Assembly (NCBI GenBank): GCA_023384135.1
Contig: JAHDXS010000001.1
Span: forward strand, 1-64,000
DNA from: Alphaproteobacteria bacterium
GTDB taxonomy: Bacteria; Pseudomonadota; Alphaproteobacteria; Micavibrionales; Micavibrionaceae
Direction of reading: 5' to 3'
DNA length: 64,000 bases
Below are positions 43,627 to 53,764 of this stretch, in pieces (position 1 is the stretch's first letter; each line of letters begins with the position of its first letter). The notes under the pieces are model-generated. The model made no database searches, was not told where the DNA came from, and was given only the letters and a program-made list of their open reading frames with translations. Made by a program: the position numbers and the translations under genes.

Positions 43627-44188
43627 CGGCTTGCGCCCCGTCTTCGAGGCCGAGCGTTGCCTTGGCGTTCTCGCATTGCTGCTCTTTGTCGAATTGTCCG
43701 GCCTGAATTTTGATCATCTGGGCGCCGACATTCATGGCAATTTTAAATTTGATAACCAGATGCTCGCGCAGCATTTTGTGGTCCATAAAATCAACTTGAG
43801 GATAGTATTTCTGATCAAACGTACCCCAAATGATGACCTGCCGCTCGTTGCTTTTTGCACGGAAATTATTGAACTTCTCAATAATCTTAGGGTCGTTCAC
43901 AAAATCAGTTCCGCAGGCTTCAAGGTTGCTTGCGAGTTTCAGGATTTGCAAATCCGGATCGACGGTCGATACGAAATTCACTTCCATTTCCTCGATCAGC
44001 TTTTTTTGCTCGCGGTTGAGCTTTTTACGGGCCTTTTCAAAAGCGTCCTCCTTATCCTGCAACTCCTTGGGAAGCTTGACCTTAATGTCGGGCTGCCCGC
44101 TCTGATTTTTCTTGGCCTCCGCGATCGAGGGGACAAGGAAAAGGCTAAAGGCCAAAAAGGCACAGAAAAACAGCAGGGCGCGGTTCAT
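43619..44188 (-). CDS. Secreted helical protein, tandem paralogue 2, 189 aa
   Basis: A clear signal peptide (MNRALLFFCAFLAFSLFLVPSIAEA) and a Lys/Glu-rich helical region (KELQDKEDAFEKARKKLNREQ) come first. The paired Cys residues (LEACGTD, QQCENAK) occupy the same positions as in the downstream paralogue. It is first in a two-gene operon. No known domain. Confidence 0.7.
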   Translation of the reverse strand: MNRALLFFCAFLAFSLFLVPSIAEAKKNQSGQPDIKVKLPKELQDKEDAFEKARKKLNREQKKLIEEMEVNFVSTVDPDLQILKLASNLEACGTDFVNDPKIIEKFNNFRAKSNERQVIIWGTFDQKYYPQVDFMDHKMLREHLVIKFKIAMNVGAQMIKIQAGQFDKEQQCENAKATLGLEDGAQADE

Positions 44189-44397
44189 TCAAGGACACTC
44201 CGTTTCATTCGATGGCCCAAGAATAGACCGCCTCCAACGCAATTTCCATGAAAAAGACGTGTTCACACTGGGGAGAGATATTAAAATCATCTGGAAATTA
44301 GGCATTGTGCGGGTTAGGATTCAAGCTCCAAATACATGCGTTGTGATTCCGGTCAGGGTGTCCGCCCCCCGGTTCTGTTGAGTGGGAGTACTTTGTC

Positions 44398-45564
44398 ATG
44401 CCAAACGCCGAAGCACTAAAGGCCCTTCAAGCCGGACGCCTGGAGTGGGAACAGTTTCGAGCCAAGGCGTTCAAGGGCACGAATGGCAAAAGGCTAACAG
44501 CCGGCCGCATCGATCTGCGCAGCGCGGATCTTCGCTATATGAATCTCAGCGGCTATGATCTGTCCCGTGTTGATTTCAGCGCGATGCCGGAAAAGGTCTC
44601 CAAACCAAAGGTTAACGGCGACGCCGCCAACGACCACGTAAAAGGCAACGGCAAGGACCCGGTATCTCCGGAATCCTCATCGGCGGACAATAAAGACGGT
44701 CAGGATGCCCTCGCGCGCGCTGATCTGTCGTTCGCCAACTTGTCGGGCGCTTATCTTTTCGGCTCCCGCTTTTGCGGCACCCGCTTGGCGGGTACGGACT
44801 TGAGCGAGGCCAACATCGGCGGGGCGGAGTTTATAGAGGCCGTCCTCGATCACAAAAGCAGTTTGCGCCGGGCCAAGGGCGACGACGAAACACTATTCAA
44901 ACAATGCAGGATCGACGGAACGGATTTAAGCGGCGCGGATTTAAGCGGCACAAGCTTCGAAGGCAGCCGCCTCCACGATGCCGATCTTTCGGGCGTCAGG
45001 TTTTTCCGGGCGCGCCTGAACGGCACCTCATGGCGGGGCGCACGCATCGATGAGCGCACCGATTTCGAGCAGGCCGATTTCCCCGAACATGAGCCGGGCC
45101 TCGATCAGTCCGAGCACATGATTTTACCTTCGGGAATAAACTGGACGCACGCGCGCTGGATCGGCGATAAGGTGCTCCCGGTTTTTGCGGCGCTGGGGTT
45201 GGCGATCTGCTTCGTGATTATATCCGCTGTTCGCGCAGCACATAACGGGATGGCGCCAGGATCGGTCTTCGGCCTGATATCACCCGCAGCAATTCATGCG
45301 CTCATGATCGGGTTTGCGTTCATCCTTGCGGGCGTGATCCTCTTCCGCCGGCGCTGCCCGGAGGAGGTCAAAAACTTCACCGTTGCCCAGTGGGTCCATC
45401 TGGCCGGCCACCCTCGGCCCGTCTACCTGGCCCGCGCATTGAAAGGTCGCACCGAGGCAATCGCAAGCCTTGCGCTGGTCGTGATCGGCTTTCTCGTTCT
45501 GGGATTCGCAGCCAAGACCATCATCCTCGCCGCCGCTTGCCCCGCCTGCTTTGCGGCGACCTAG
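44398..45564 (+). CDS. Pentapeptide-repeat protein with C-terminal membrane segments, 388 aa
   Basis: Residues 35-60 and 100-225 are made of A(D/N)LxX pentapeptides (RSADLRYMNLSGYDLS; ARADLSFANLSGAYLFGSR; GTDLSGADLSGTSFEGSRLHDADLSG), which fold as a right-handed quadrilateral beta helix. A 40-residue polar linker (KVNGDAANDHVKGNGKD) interrupts them. The C-terminal third has about three membrane segments (VLPVFAALGLAICFVIISAV, IHALMIGFAFILAGVILF, IASLALVVIGFLVLGFAAKTIIL). GGGAG precedes the ATG. The repeat domain would be a cytoplasmic scaffold tethered to the inner membrane. Precise role unknown. Confidence 0.85.
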   Translation: MPNAEALKALQAGRLEWEQFRAKAFKGTNGKRLTAGRIDLRSADLRYMNLSGYDLSRVDFSAMPEKVSKPKVNGDAANDHVKGNGKDPVSPESSSADNKDGQDALARADLSFANLSGAYLFGSRFCGTRLAGTDLSEANIGGAEFIEAVLDHKSSLRRAKGDDETLFKQCRIDGTDLSGADLSGTSFEGSRLHDADLSGVRFFRARLNGTSWRGARIDERTDFEQADFPEHEPGLDQSEHMILPSGINWTHARWIGDKVLPVFAALGLAICFVIISAVRAAHNGMAPGSVFGLISPAAIHALMIGFAFILAGVILFRRRCPEEVKNFTVAQWVHLAGHPRPVYLARALKGRTEAIASLALVVIGFLVLGFAAKTIILAAACPACFAAT

Positions 45565-45572
45565 GTTGAAAT

Positions 45573-45602
45573 TTTACATTCCCGCGCCGAAGGCTTTATA
45601 AT
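45573..45602 (+). promoter_or_regulatory. Sigma-70 promoter of the 144-aa secreted protein gene
   Basis: TTTACA (45573-45578) and TATAAT (45597-45602), spacer 18, about 55 bases before the ATG at 45657. Confidence 0.7.
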
Positions 45603-45656
45603 CAGCCTGCGTACCACGACACGCTATCTCACATATAAAGTGTGGAGCAGGGGACC

Positions 45657-46091
45657 ATGAAGTTTTCCGTTCGGGCATATTTTCTCATAGCTTTTTTGGG
45701 CGCGTGCGCAGTGAACGCGAGTGCGCCGGCTTACGCTGATAAAAAGACTCAGAAGACAATCAACATAAGCCGCGAGGCCATAGAACGCGCGCGCGGAAAT
45801 CACGTTGTCAGTGGCGTCGTCACGAAGGTCGGCCACGAAGTCATATATATAGAGTCGCAGGGAGAACGCATCAAAATCGATCTCGACGACATCGCCTTTC
45901 CCGAGTCCATCGACGAGATCATTCACAAGCAGGATCGGGTCGTCGCAACCGGAATTTTGAAAGACGACGAGATGACCGCAAACCGAATCGTTGTCATTCG
46001 CGACGGCATCAGACGCACCTACATCTCAAGAAAACCTCTCGACATCAAAATCAAGGGGAATGACGATGTAAAGATCAGAATTACGCCGTAA
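45657..46091 (+). CDS. Secreted OB-fold-like protein, 144 aa
   Basis: ATG 45657 with GGAGCAGGGG upstream begins a signal peptide (MKFSVRAYFLIAFLGACAVNASAPAYA). The mature part, VVSGVVTKVGHEVIYIESQGERIKIDLDDI to VATGILKDDEMTANRIVV, has the strand pattern of the periplasmic YgiW/YdeI-type OB fold, a family linked to stress tolerance. The similarity is structural in feel, not a firm match. It has its own promoter and a terminator-like hairpin after it. Confidence 0.6.
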   Translation: MKFSVRAYFLIAFLGACAVNASAPAYADKKTQKTINISREAIERARGNHVVSGVVTKVGHEVIYIESQGERIKIDLDDIAFPESIDEIIHKQDRVVATGILKDDEMTANRIVVIRDGIRRTYISRKPLDIKIKGNDDVKIRITP

Positions 46092-46093
46092 CG

Positions 46094-46136
46094 CGCTCTG
46101 AACAAAGCGTTGCGCGAAAAGAGAGCGCAATTTTTA
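46094..46136 (+). terminator. Possible terminator after the OB-fold-like gene
   Basis: GCGCTCT (46094-46100) pairs with AGAGCGC (46123-46129), followed by AATTTTT. The loop of 22 bases is long, and it contains a smaller GCG/CGC stem. Confidence 0.45.
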
Positions 46137-46284
46137 GATCAAAGTTCCGGTGTAATAGATAGTAAAAAAATGTGAAAAATGATTTTTCTTGTTTTTTATT
46201 AGTCAAATTTCAAGTAGTATACCAAAAGTGCGTTCGCACTGTCCTACTTACTTCAAACTTTACAAATCCCAAGGGAGACTAAAA

Positions 46285-46458
46285 ATGGCTGCTAAAAAAC
46301 CTGCTGCTAAGAAGCCTGCGGCAAAGAAGACCGCCGCGAAAAAGCCTGCTGCTAAGAAGCCGGCAAAGAAAGCTGCTGCAAAGGCAAAAACGGCAAAAAA
46401 GACCGCCGCGAAAAAGCCTGCTGCTAAGAAAAAGCCCGCAGCAAAGAAAAAGAAGTAA
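46285..46458 (+). CDS. Histone H1-like lysine/alanine-rich protein, 57 aa
   Basis: The whole protein is made of AAKKPA-type repeats (MAAKKPAAKKPAAKKTAAKK...), identical in style to the C-terminal tail of histone H1 and bacterial Hc1/AlgP-like proteins. Such tails bind DNA or RNA through charge. AAGGGAG precedes the ATG, and a strong terminator follows, so it is an independent unit. The upstream 190 bases are AT-rich and hold a small palindrome (AGTGCGTTCGCACT, 46227-46240). A nucleoid-compacting role is likely but inferred. Confidence 0.82.
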   Translation: MAAKKPAAKKPAAKKTAAKKPAAKKPAKKAAAKAKTAKKTAAKKPAAKKKPAAKKKK

Positions 46459-46477
46459 TTCTTTCTCTTTATTCTAC

Positions 46478-46507
46478 AAAAAAGCGGTCTCTCTGGCCGC
46501 TTTTTTT
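46478..46507 (+). terminator. Rho-independent terminator of the histone-like gene
   Basis: AAAAAAGCGG, loop TCTCTCTGG, CCGC plus a run of seven T, 20 bases after the stop. The A/T runs on both sides mean it could work in both directions. Confidence 0.9.
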
Positions 46508-46579
46508 ATTTTCCCGTTGGCAGAGGCGCAAGCCCCGCTGTAGAGTATTCGCAATGAGTTCATAACGGGGTAAGTTTAT

Positions 46580-46954
46580 ATGTCGGATGCCTTTTTGAAA
46601 GCACTGCGGTGGTACATCATCGCGGCTTGTGTTGTCATCGGAACAGCCTGCTTCATCTGGGCGGAGCAATATGACACGATCAAACCTGTGGGGGTCAGCA
46701 TCCTGGCCTACGGCATGGTGTACATCATGACAGCCTTCTGGAAGGATGTGCGCGGCAAGCTTCTGGCCGCAAACATTGCGGTTTTCTTTGGCCTGACGTT
46801 GCTCTCCCATCATATGTACGAGATTCTCTACATCCTGTTCGGCCTTCAAAAAAGCGATCTGGGCTACCTCGCCGACCCGCAGATCATGTGGGGCGCGGTC
46901 GAAGGCGTTCTGGGCATTCCGATCATGGCGGTTGTATTCTACTTTTACGACTAG
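46580..46954 (+). CDS. Small integral membrane protein, 124 aa
   Basis: Four hydrophobic stretches are seen (YIIAACVVIGTACFIWA, VSILAYGMVYIMTAFW, LLAANIAVFFGLTLLSHHMYEILYILF, GVLGIPIMAVVFYFY). GGGGTAAGTTTAT precedes the ATG. No family recognised. It is flanked by unrelated single genes. Confidence 0.65.
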   Translation: MSDAFLKALRWYIIAACVVIGTACFIWAEQYDTIKPVGVSILAYGMVYIMTAFWKDVRGKLLAANIAVFFGLTLLSHHMYEILYILFGLQKSDLGYLADPQIMWGAVEGVLGIPIMAVVFYFYD

Positions 46955-47064
46955 AAGAACCCGGAGGGGTTCAAACGCAACCTTCCGCGCCGCAGCAATG
47001 ATTTCCGTGGGCTTCTTATACGCAAAACTCGCAGTGACCCTGCGTTTTATGTTAGTATTATCTT

Positions 47065-47751
47065 ATGAAGCCTATGCGGATGGAAACGGTTTCCCGGCTT
47101 TTTCATCGCGGCGTTGAGAAAATCAAAAACGCCACAATCCCCTTTATTTTGATTGTTTTAACCGGTCCGGTGCTATGCGGGTGCGTGACGACTCACGCAT
47201 CCGCGCCACTGGTTCCACCCCCGCCGCAAGTCGTGGACCGCACGGATGACCAGCACGACGGCAGCTTGATGATGGCGGTGTTCTTTGCCGAATACACCCC
47301 GCATTACGCCCATAATTTCGTCCCGCCCGCCGCAGAGCAGGAGGCCGGAATACCCCTCGGCGCGGTCGCGCGCCCAGAACTGGCGGGCCTGCCGCAGGGC
47401 CTGGGCTATGAGCGCGAGCGCGTGGTCTTGTCCGCCAAAGCGGCGGAGCAAAATTGCTCGATCGGCGACCGCTTCGACCGGGGCGAGGTCCTCGCGTATG
47501 AATGGGACCGCAGCCGCCTCGGCGTGGATGTGGACGGCGTCAGCATGGGCGGCGGCAGTGACGACGACGCGGTGCGCCTGACCTACACCCTGCGCCTCCA
47601 GCCGGAAAAGAGCGACCAGCAGCGCTGCCGCTACGCCTCCGCATGGCAGGGCATCGCGGGCTCCGCCTATAACGAACTTGTGAAACGCGACCAGAACACC
47701 GTCTGGGATCAGCTCCGGCAGATCCGCAAAGACGTGCAGAACATGTTCTGA
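47065..47751 (+). CDS. Putative lipoprotein, 228 aa
   Basis: A long N-terminal region (positively charged to about residue 24) precedes a lipoprotein signal, IPFILIVLTGPVLCGC, with a lipobox ending at the first Cys of VLCGC or the next. The mature part is Pro-rich (PLVPPPPQVV) and then globular with few features (ERERVVLSAKAAEQNCSIGDRFDRGEVLAYEWDRS). Likely anchored in the periplasm or outer membrane by lipid. No known domain. Confidence 0.65.
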   Translation: MKPMRMETVSRLFHRGVEKIKNATIPFILIVLTGPVLCGCVTTHASAPLVPPPPQVVDRTDDQHDGSLMMAVFFAEYTPHYAHNFVPPAAEQEAGIPLGAVARPELAGLPQGLGYERERVVLSAKAAEQNCSIGDRFDRGEVLAYEWDRSRLGVDVDGVSMGGGSDDDAVRLTYTLRLQPEKSDQQRCRYASAWQGIAGSAYNELVKRDQNTVWDQLRQIRKDVQNMF

Positions 47752-47767
47752 AAATCCTCCCCCGTGA

Positions 47768-48391
47768 CTAAGCCAGCATCATCGGGATGGTCAGCACGAG
47801 GAGCAGCGCGAGCGTGAGGTTAATGAACCGCCGGTATTTGTCGGAGGTGAACAAAACGGCCATCGCCTTCCCGAACATCGTCCAGACGATGATGCACGGC
47901 ACCCCGATCAGGATAACGGCCAGAATGATCACCGCCGCCTTTTCCCACACGATCGCCCCGGCGGGCAGGAACGTGGCGGTGGAGGAGATGCCCATCATCC
48001 ACCCCTTCGGGTTGATATATTGAAACAGCGCCGCCTCCGTGAACGTCATCGGCCGCTTGCGCGCGCCCTCCGCCTCCGCGCCGTCCCCCTTGGGCGGGGA
48101 GAGCGCCTCCCGCGCCATGAGGTAGGCAAGATAGAGAAGGTAAGCCGCCGCGAGGATTTTCAGCGCCAGCTCAAGCGCCGGAAACGCCACAAACACCGCC
48201 CCGACGCCGAGCATGCAGAGCAGCATGAGCGAGCAAAACCCCACCGCGACCCCCGCAATGTGGGGCAGGGTGCGCCTGTACCCGAAATTCATCCCCGACG
48301 CGGCCAGCATGAAATTATTCGGCCCCGGCGTGATGGAGGCGACGAAAAAGAACCAGAAAAACGGCAGCGAGGCGAGGAGAAGGGTGGTCAT
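47768..48391 (-). CDS. LysE/RhtB-family amino acid exporter
   Basis: A 207-residue protein with six hydrophobic segments and the family signature near the N-terminus (FFVASITPGPNNFMLAASGMNFGYRRTLPHIAGVAVGF). The later YINPKGWMMG motif is also typical. Members export amino acids or homoserine-type compounds across the inner membrane. The substrate cannot be told from sequence. It stands alone, downstream of an AT-rich orphan gene on the same strand. Confidence 0.88.
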   Translation of the reverse strand: MTTLLLASLPFFWFFFVASITPGPNNFMLAASGMNFGYRRTLPHIAGVAVGFCSLMLLCMLGVGAVFVAFPALELALKILAAAYLLYLAYLMAREALSPPKGDGAEAEGARKRPMTFTEAALFQYINPKGWMMGISSTATFLPAGAIVWEKAAVIILAVILIGVPCIIVWTMFGKAMAVLFTSDKYRRFINLTLALLLVLTIPMMLA

Positions 48392-48410
48392 AGATTAATG
48401 TCACTATAGT

Positions 48411-49139
48411 TTATTGTGATAAGCAAACTAAAGATTTTTTTATTAAAACGTCTCTTAGTTTAGTAAAGTCAGTAACCTTTAAAATATCCCTTAAATGATC
48501 CATAATTTTCGAAGCGGCTATTGCTCTCTCCTCAAAGTTTTCTTCAGAGTCATTTTTAAGAGGTAGAATCTGATAAAAGAGGTTGTACATAGAATCTACT
48601 CTTTGACTTCTCTCTTCTGAAACAGGAAGCACTTCTAGCATTCTTTCATGTCGTCCGATTTCGCGTAGCGCATTTTCCAGTGCAATCAATGGGACTTTAA
48701 TATCGTGTGTAAGCCATAAGGCATAACGTTCCCTTATATCCGTTAAGTCGCTAGCATGCTGTATACATTTTCTCGTTGGACCATCTGTTAACAGAGCATG
48801 GAGCACACCAGCAAAAGTTTGGACATACGCTTCACAAAATTCAACATGCTTATCAAAAGTGATTTTAGCCATATGAGACATTGCGCCAATAGATAAAACT
48901 TGGCCTTGATCACTTAATTGTCGTTCATGGTGACGCTGGAACTCATCACGAATTAAATGAAAGATACCTGCACAAATAGCACCTATCGATGTTGCTGCTC
49001 CAACCACCTGTACCGCTGTATTTGCTAATAAACAGAGCATAAGGCCAAAAATAAAAACTGCAAAAACAGCTAAAAAATTAGCCTGAGATTTTGAAACAAA
49101 CATATCAATCCTAGCTTTAAAAAAATCAAATGATTGCAT
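48411..49139 (-). CDS. AT-rich orphan gene: membrane protein with large soluble domain, 242 aa
   Basis: Two adjacent hydrophobic segments (FLAVFAVFIFGLMLCLLANTAVQVVGAATSIGAICAGIF, about 22-60) form an N-terminal hairpin. A long helical cytoplasmic part follows (IRDEFQRHHERQLSDQGQ to LRDVLIKKSLVCL). No known domain. The gene is strikingly AT-rich and uses codons unlike its GC-rich neighbours, so recent acquisition is likely. The architecture of membrane hairpin plus helical sensor-like part is seen in many single-gene defence or stress proteins, but that is only an analogy. Confidence 0.65.
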   Translation of the reverse strand: MQSFDFFKARIDMFVSKSQANFLAVFAVFIFGLMLCLLANTAVQVVGAATSIGAICAGIFHLIRDEFQRHHERQLSDQGQVLSIGAMSHMAKITFDKHVEFCEAYVQTFAGVLHALLTDGPTRKCIQHASDLTDIRERYALWLTHDIKVPLIALENALREIGRHERMLEVLPVSEERSQRVDSMYNLFYQILPLKNDSEENFEERAIAASKIMDHLRDILKVTDFTKLRDVLIKKSLVCLSQ

Positions 49140-49263
49140 GAGTTTTCTGAAGTTTATTAAAGTATGCTCAAACTATTCAGCCGCCTCCGCTGTCTCGTCT
49201 TCGCAACATCGCCCTCCGCTAAAGCTTCGGTACGACTGACGAACTCCCTCAGCTTTCCAGCCG

Positions 49264-49512
49264 CTACCCCTTCACGCGCACGGTGCCATCGCGCCAGCGG
49301 CGGAGATTGCCGCCGGAATCCAGCTTCCCGCTGTCGGCCAGGGCGTAGATACGCTCGGCGATGGTTTGGGCGGGGGTGGTAATTTGCCTTGCGGCCAGTG
49401 CGTCAAACACGGCGGAGATCAGAAGCGCGACCTTTTGCCACTCCGCGCTCGCCGCCGCCATAATCAACGCATCCAGATCGTCATTTGCCAAATCGTCATT
49501 TGAAACGCTCAT
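49264..49512 (-). CDS. DUF3658-like small protein, 82 aa
   Basis: The C-terminal half, TIAERIYALADSGKLDSGGNLRRWRDGTVRV, resembles the DUF3658 C-terminal module (ARRIxxLxxxGxLEgxGDLRRWRxSEV). The start follows the thiC stop directly (49512/49513), so it is probably translated from the thiC message and shares its riboswitch control. Its role is not known. Confidence 0.65.
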   Translation of the reverse strand: MSVSNDDLANDDLDALIMAAASAEWQKVALLISAVFDALAARQITTPAQTIAERIYALADSGKLDSGGNLRRWRDGTVRVKG

Positions 49513-51393
<1,881 letters not shown>

Positions 51394-51436
51394 ACTGCAT
51401 TCATGGTATCGCCCAAGGGTGGCAGATTGAAAGGAA

Positions 51437-51465
51437 TTGTCAAGCGCCATCGCGCACCTTATAAA
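51437..51465 (+). promoter_or_regulatory. Sigma-70 promoter of the SCO1/SenC gene
   Basis: TTGTCA (51437-51442) and TATAAA (51460-51465) with a 17-base spacer, about 42 bases before the ATG at 51508. Confidence 0.75.
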
Positions 51466-51507
51466 GGGGCGTTTTCGGCTTTCTAAAGATGCAAAAAGGG
51501 GGTCCCC

Positions 51508-52206
51508 ATGTTGCGCGTTATCCGTCTGGTGTCGTTTCTTCTGATCGGTCTTGCCGTAGGCTTTGGCCTCAAGGTTTTCATGGACGAGCAGAAAATGAAT
51601 GAAAATATCGACGAGGAAGTCGAAATTTCTGCCCTGAGCGCCGCCAGTGGCGGAGAAACAGAAGCCGATGCCGCGACAGTAATCGCGGCCCCGGAATCCC
51701 GGCCCGACCCCTCTATGCCCGGCGTGGCGATCGGCGGCCCGTTCACGCTGGTCGATCAGGACGGCAAGACCGTGACAGAAAAGGATTTTGCCGGAAGCTA
51801 TATGCTGGTCTTCTTCGGCTTCACCTATTGCCCCGAAGTCTGCCCGACTGAATTGCAGAAAATCTCCCGCGTGATGGAACTGGTCGGCCCCGAGAAGGCC
51901 GCAAAGATCCAGCCCGTCTTTATCTCGGTCGATCCCGAGCGCGACGACGTGCAGACCGTCAAGGACTATATCGGCCAGTTCCACGAAAAGCTTGTCGGCC
52001 TGACCGGAACCCCCGAACAGGTGGAGGCCGCGAAGAAGGCCTATAAGGTCTTCGCATCGAAAATCCAGATGGAGGGCATGGACGGCTATATGGTGGACCA
52101 CTCCGCCTTCACCTACCTGATGGGCCCCGACGGCGCGAACATCGCTCTCTACCCGGCGAAAGACACCGCCGAGCAGATCGCCGAGGATCTGAAAGGGAAG
52201 CTTTGA
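51508..52206 (+). CDS. SCO1/SenC family copper chaperone
   Basis: A 232-residue protein anchored by one N-terminal membrane helix (VIRLVSFLLIGLAVGFGLKVF) and a 45-residue acidic linker, then a thioredoxin-like domain. The copper ligands are visible: FTYCPEVCP (C108, C112) and the later His in MVDHSAFTYL. SCO proteins deliver copper to the CuA site of cytochrome c oxidase in the periplasm. GGGGGT precedes the ATG. It stands alone with its own promoter. Confidence 0.93.
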   Translation: MLRVIRLVSFLLIGLAVGFGLKVFMDEQKMNENIDEEVEISALSAASGGETEADAATVIAAPESRPDPSMPGVAIGGPFTLVDQDGKTVTEKDFAGSYMLVFFGFTYCPEVCPTELQKISRVMELVGPEKAAKIQPVFISVDPERDDVQTVKDYIGQFHEKLVGLTGTPEQVEAAKKAYKVFASKIQMEGMDGYMVDHSAFTYLMGPDGANIALYPAKDTAEQIAEDLKGKL

Positions 52207-52269
52207 AAAAATTCAGGGGTGCGTGCTCTCTTTGCATCGCGAAGGCACAAGACCGGACTGCGTAAGATA

Positions 52270-52770
52270 TTAACGCTTGTAGATAAACCCTAGAGCCGGG
52301 TAGGGCGCACCGAAGCTCTTGCCGTTCCAGAAACGCAGGAGGCTCCAGTCGTTCTTGGGCGAAACGTCCTTCACCCGCATGGATTTGTAGACGAGGCTGC
52401 GCGACTTCTTGTCGCTGCCCCAGTTGCTGTGCGTGATGTCGATATCGCGGGGTCCGACGACGCGCTTGACCACGGCCAGATGCCCATGCCGCAATTTATC
52501 GGTTTTGCTCAGAACCAGAACGGCGCCGGGAGCAGGGGACTTGCCGCGCTTGAAATTCTGCTCGCCCGCCTTTGCCCACCATGTATGCGCGTCGCCCATA
52601 AGCGGAATACCCGAAACGTCGCGGGCATAGGGAACGCACTGAATGGGTTTGGGAACCTTGTAATAGGTAGCATACGGCCCGGCGCTCTCGGAAACCGAAG
52701 AACAGCTGACCAGAACCAGCATAAAACACAAAACAGAGAGCGACTGTTTAAAAATACGCAGTTTGTTCAT
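52270..52770 (-). CDS. CHAP-domain lipoprotein (putative peptidoglycan amidase)
   Basis: Starting at ATG 52770 the 166-residue protein has a lipoprotein signal (SLSVLCFMLVLVSCSS). A CHAP-type cysteine peptidase domain follows: QCVPYARDVSG with the presumed nucleophile Cys, GDAHTWW, APGAVLVL, and the His in LRHGHLAVVKRV. CHAP domains cut peptidoglycan amide bonds. A start 27 bases upstream is also possible. The small size is typical of alphaproteobacterial CHAP proteins. Confidence 0.8.
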   Translation of the reverse strand: MNKLRIFKQSLSVLCFMLVLVSCSSVSESAGPYATYYKVPKPIQCVPYARDVSGIPLMGDAHTWWAKAGEQNFKRGKSPAPGAVLVLSKTDKLRHGHLAVVKRVVGPRDIDITHSNWGSDKKSRSLVYKSMRVKDVSPKNDWSLLRFWNGKSFGAPYPALGFIYKR

Positions 52771-52860
52771 CAGAAGGTCCAGCGCCTTACACATCATAGC
52801 TTTCTCGAATCAAAGGAATGTACTAGGGTGAAATTCCCGAAGCGTCAAGGCGAAAAAGTT

Positions 52861-53307
52861 ATGGCTACTCCTAAGGATAGGTCCACCTTCATTCAAAAAT
52901 ATCCGTTTATTTTCATATCGTTGGGGGTTTTACTTGCGGCCTGTTCCGGGGGGTCCAATACGAACCAGACGGCCCTGACCAACGCCCAACTGGTGACTCC
53001 GGCGGCCTCCTGCAACGAGATTGTGCAGGAGATTCAGGCGATGGACCGAATCATCATGCAATCGCAGGGCGGCGCCGGCGCAAATTACGGCAACATGGCC
53101 TCAAAGACCGTGAATACCGGCCTCGCGGCAACGGGAGCTATCTATAAGGTGCCGGGCGTGCGCGAGCTGAGCGGTCTGGCCTCCGGCTTCGGCAACGGCG
53201 GCGGACACGGCAACCAGATCAAGACCCAGCAGGGCTATCAGGCCCAGAGCGAAAAACAGCGCCTCATCGGCCTGTTCCAGCAAAAGCGCTGCGTGCGTGT
53301 GCCCTAA
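52861..53307 (+). CDS. Putative lipoprotein, 148 aa
   Basis: ATG 52861 with AAGG upstream starts a lipoprotein signal (FIFISLGVLLAACSGG, lipobox LAAC). A mature helical part with one Cys follows (ASCNEIVQEIQAMDRIIMQ), then a Gly/Asn-rich stretch and a basic end. It is divergent from the CHAP lipoprotein gene with a 90-base gap. Function unknown; outer-membrane or periplasmic anchoring is likely. Confidence 0.7.
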   Translation: MATPKDRSTFIQKYPFIFISLGVLLAACSGGSNTNQTALTNAQLVTPAASCNEIVQEIQAMDRIIMQSQGGAGANYGNMASKTVNTGLAATGAIYKVPGVRELSGLASGFGNGGGHGNQIKTQQGYQAQSEKQRLIGLFQQKRCVRVP

Positions 53308-53399
53308 AACCCGTGTAGACTGGTAAAAATCACAAAAAAATCTTGCCAAAATAGCCCCGTTAGAGGCAGAACAGTGACCGGATTGATAAGGAGACTCGG

Positions 53400-53705
53400 A
53401 TGAGCAAGGATTTTAGCCGCATTAAACGCGCCCTCTCAATGTCAACGACTTTGCCCGCCGGATCGGATGGCGGACCGGGCTGGTTCGGCCACGGGCTGGC
53501 GCACAGCCACCATCACGACCACCACCATCACCATGACGGCTGCTGCGGCCATGATCACGGCGAGGAACACCACGACCATCACCCGCATGAGGCCACCCCC
53601 GCCGAACCCGCAAAACCTCAAGCCATGGCGGCCGACGAGATCGAGCACGAGGAAGATTGCGATGCCGACCACACCAGCCCGCGCGGCGGTTGCGGCTGCT
53701 GCTGA
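53400..53705 (+). CDS. Histidine-rich, metal-binding protein, 101 aa
   Basis: Residues 32-62 are dominated by histidines (HSHHHDHHHHHDGCCGHDHG, then EEHHDHHPH), and the C-terminus is Cys-rich (RGGCGCC). No membrane segment or signal is seen, so it is probably cytosolic. The composition is that of a nickel, zinc or copper buffer, like the Hpn or His-tail metallochaperones. AAGGAGACTCGG precedes the ATG. It lies 60 bases before coaX, with no obvious functional link. Confidence 0.75.
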   Translation: MSKDFSRIKRALSMSTTLPAGSDGGPGWFGHGLAHSHHHDHHHHHDGCCGHDHGEEHHDHHPHEATPAEPAKPQAMAADEIEHEEDCDADHTSPRGGCGCC

Positions 53706-53764
53706 CCCAGCGAACCCCGTTTTTAGGGATGCCCGCCCTGTTTTGATGTGTTATACCCTTGCCC

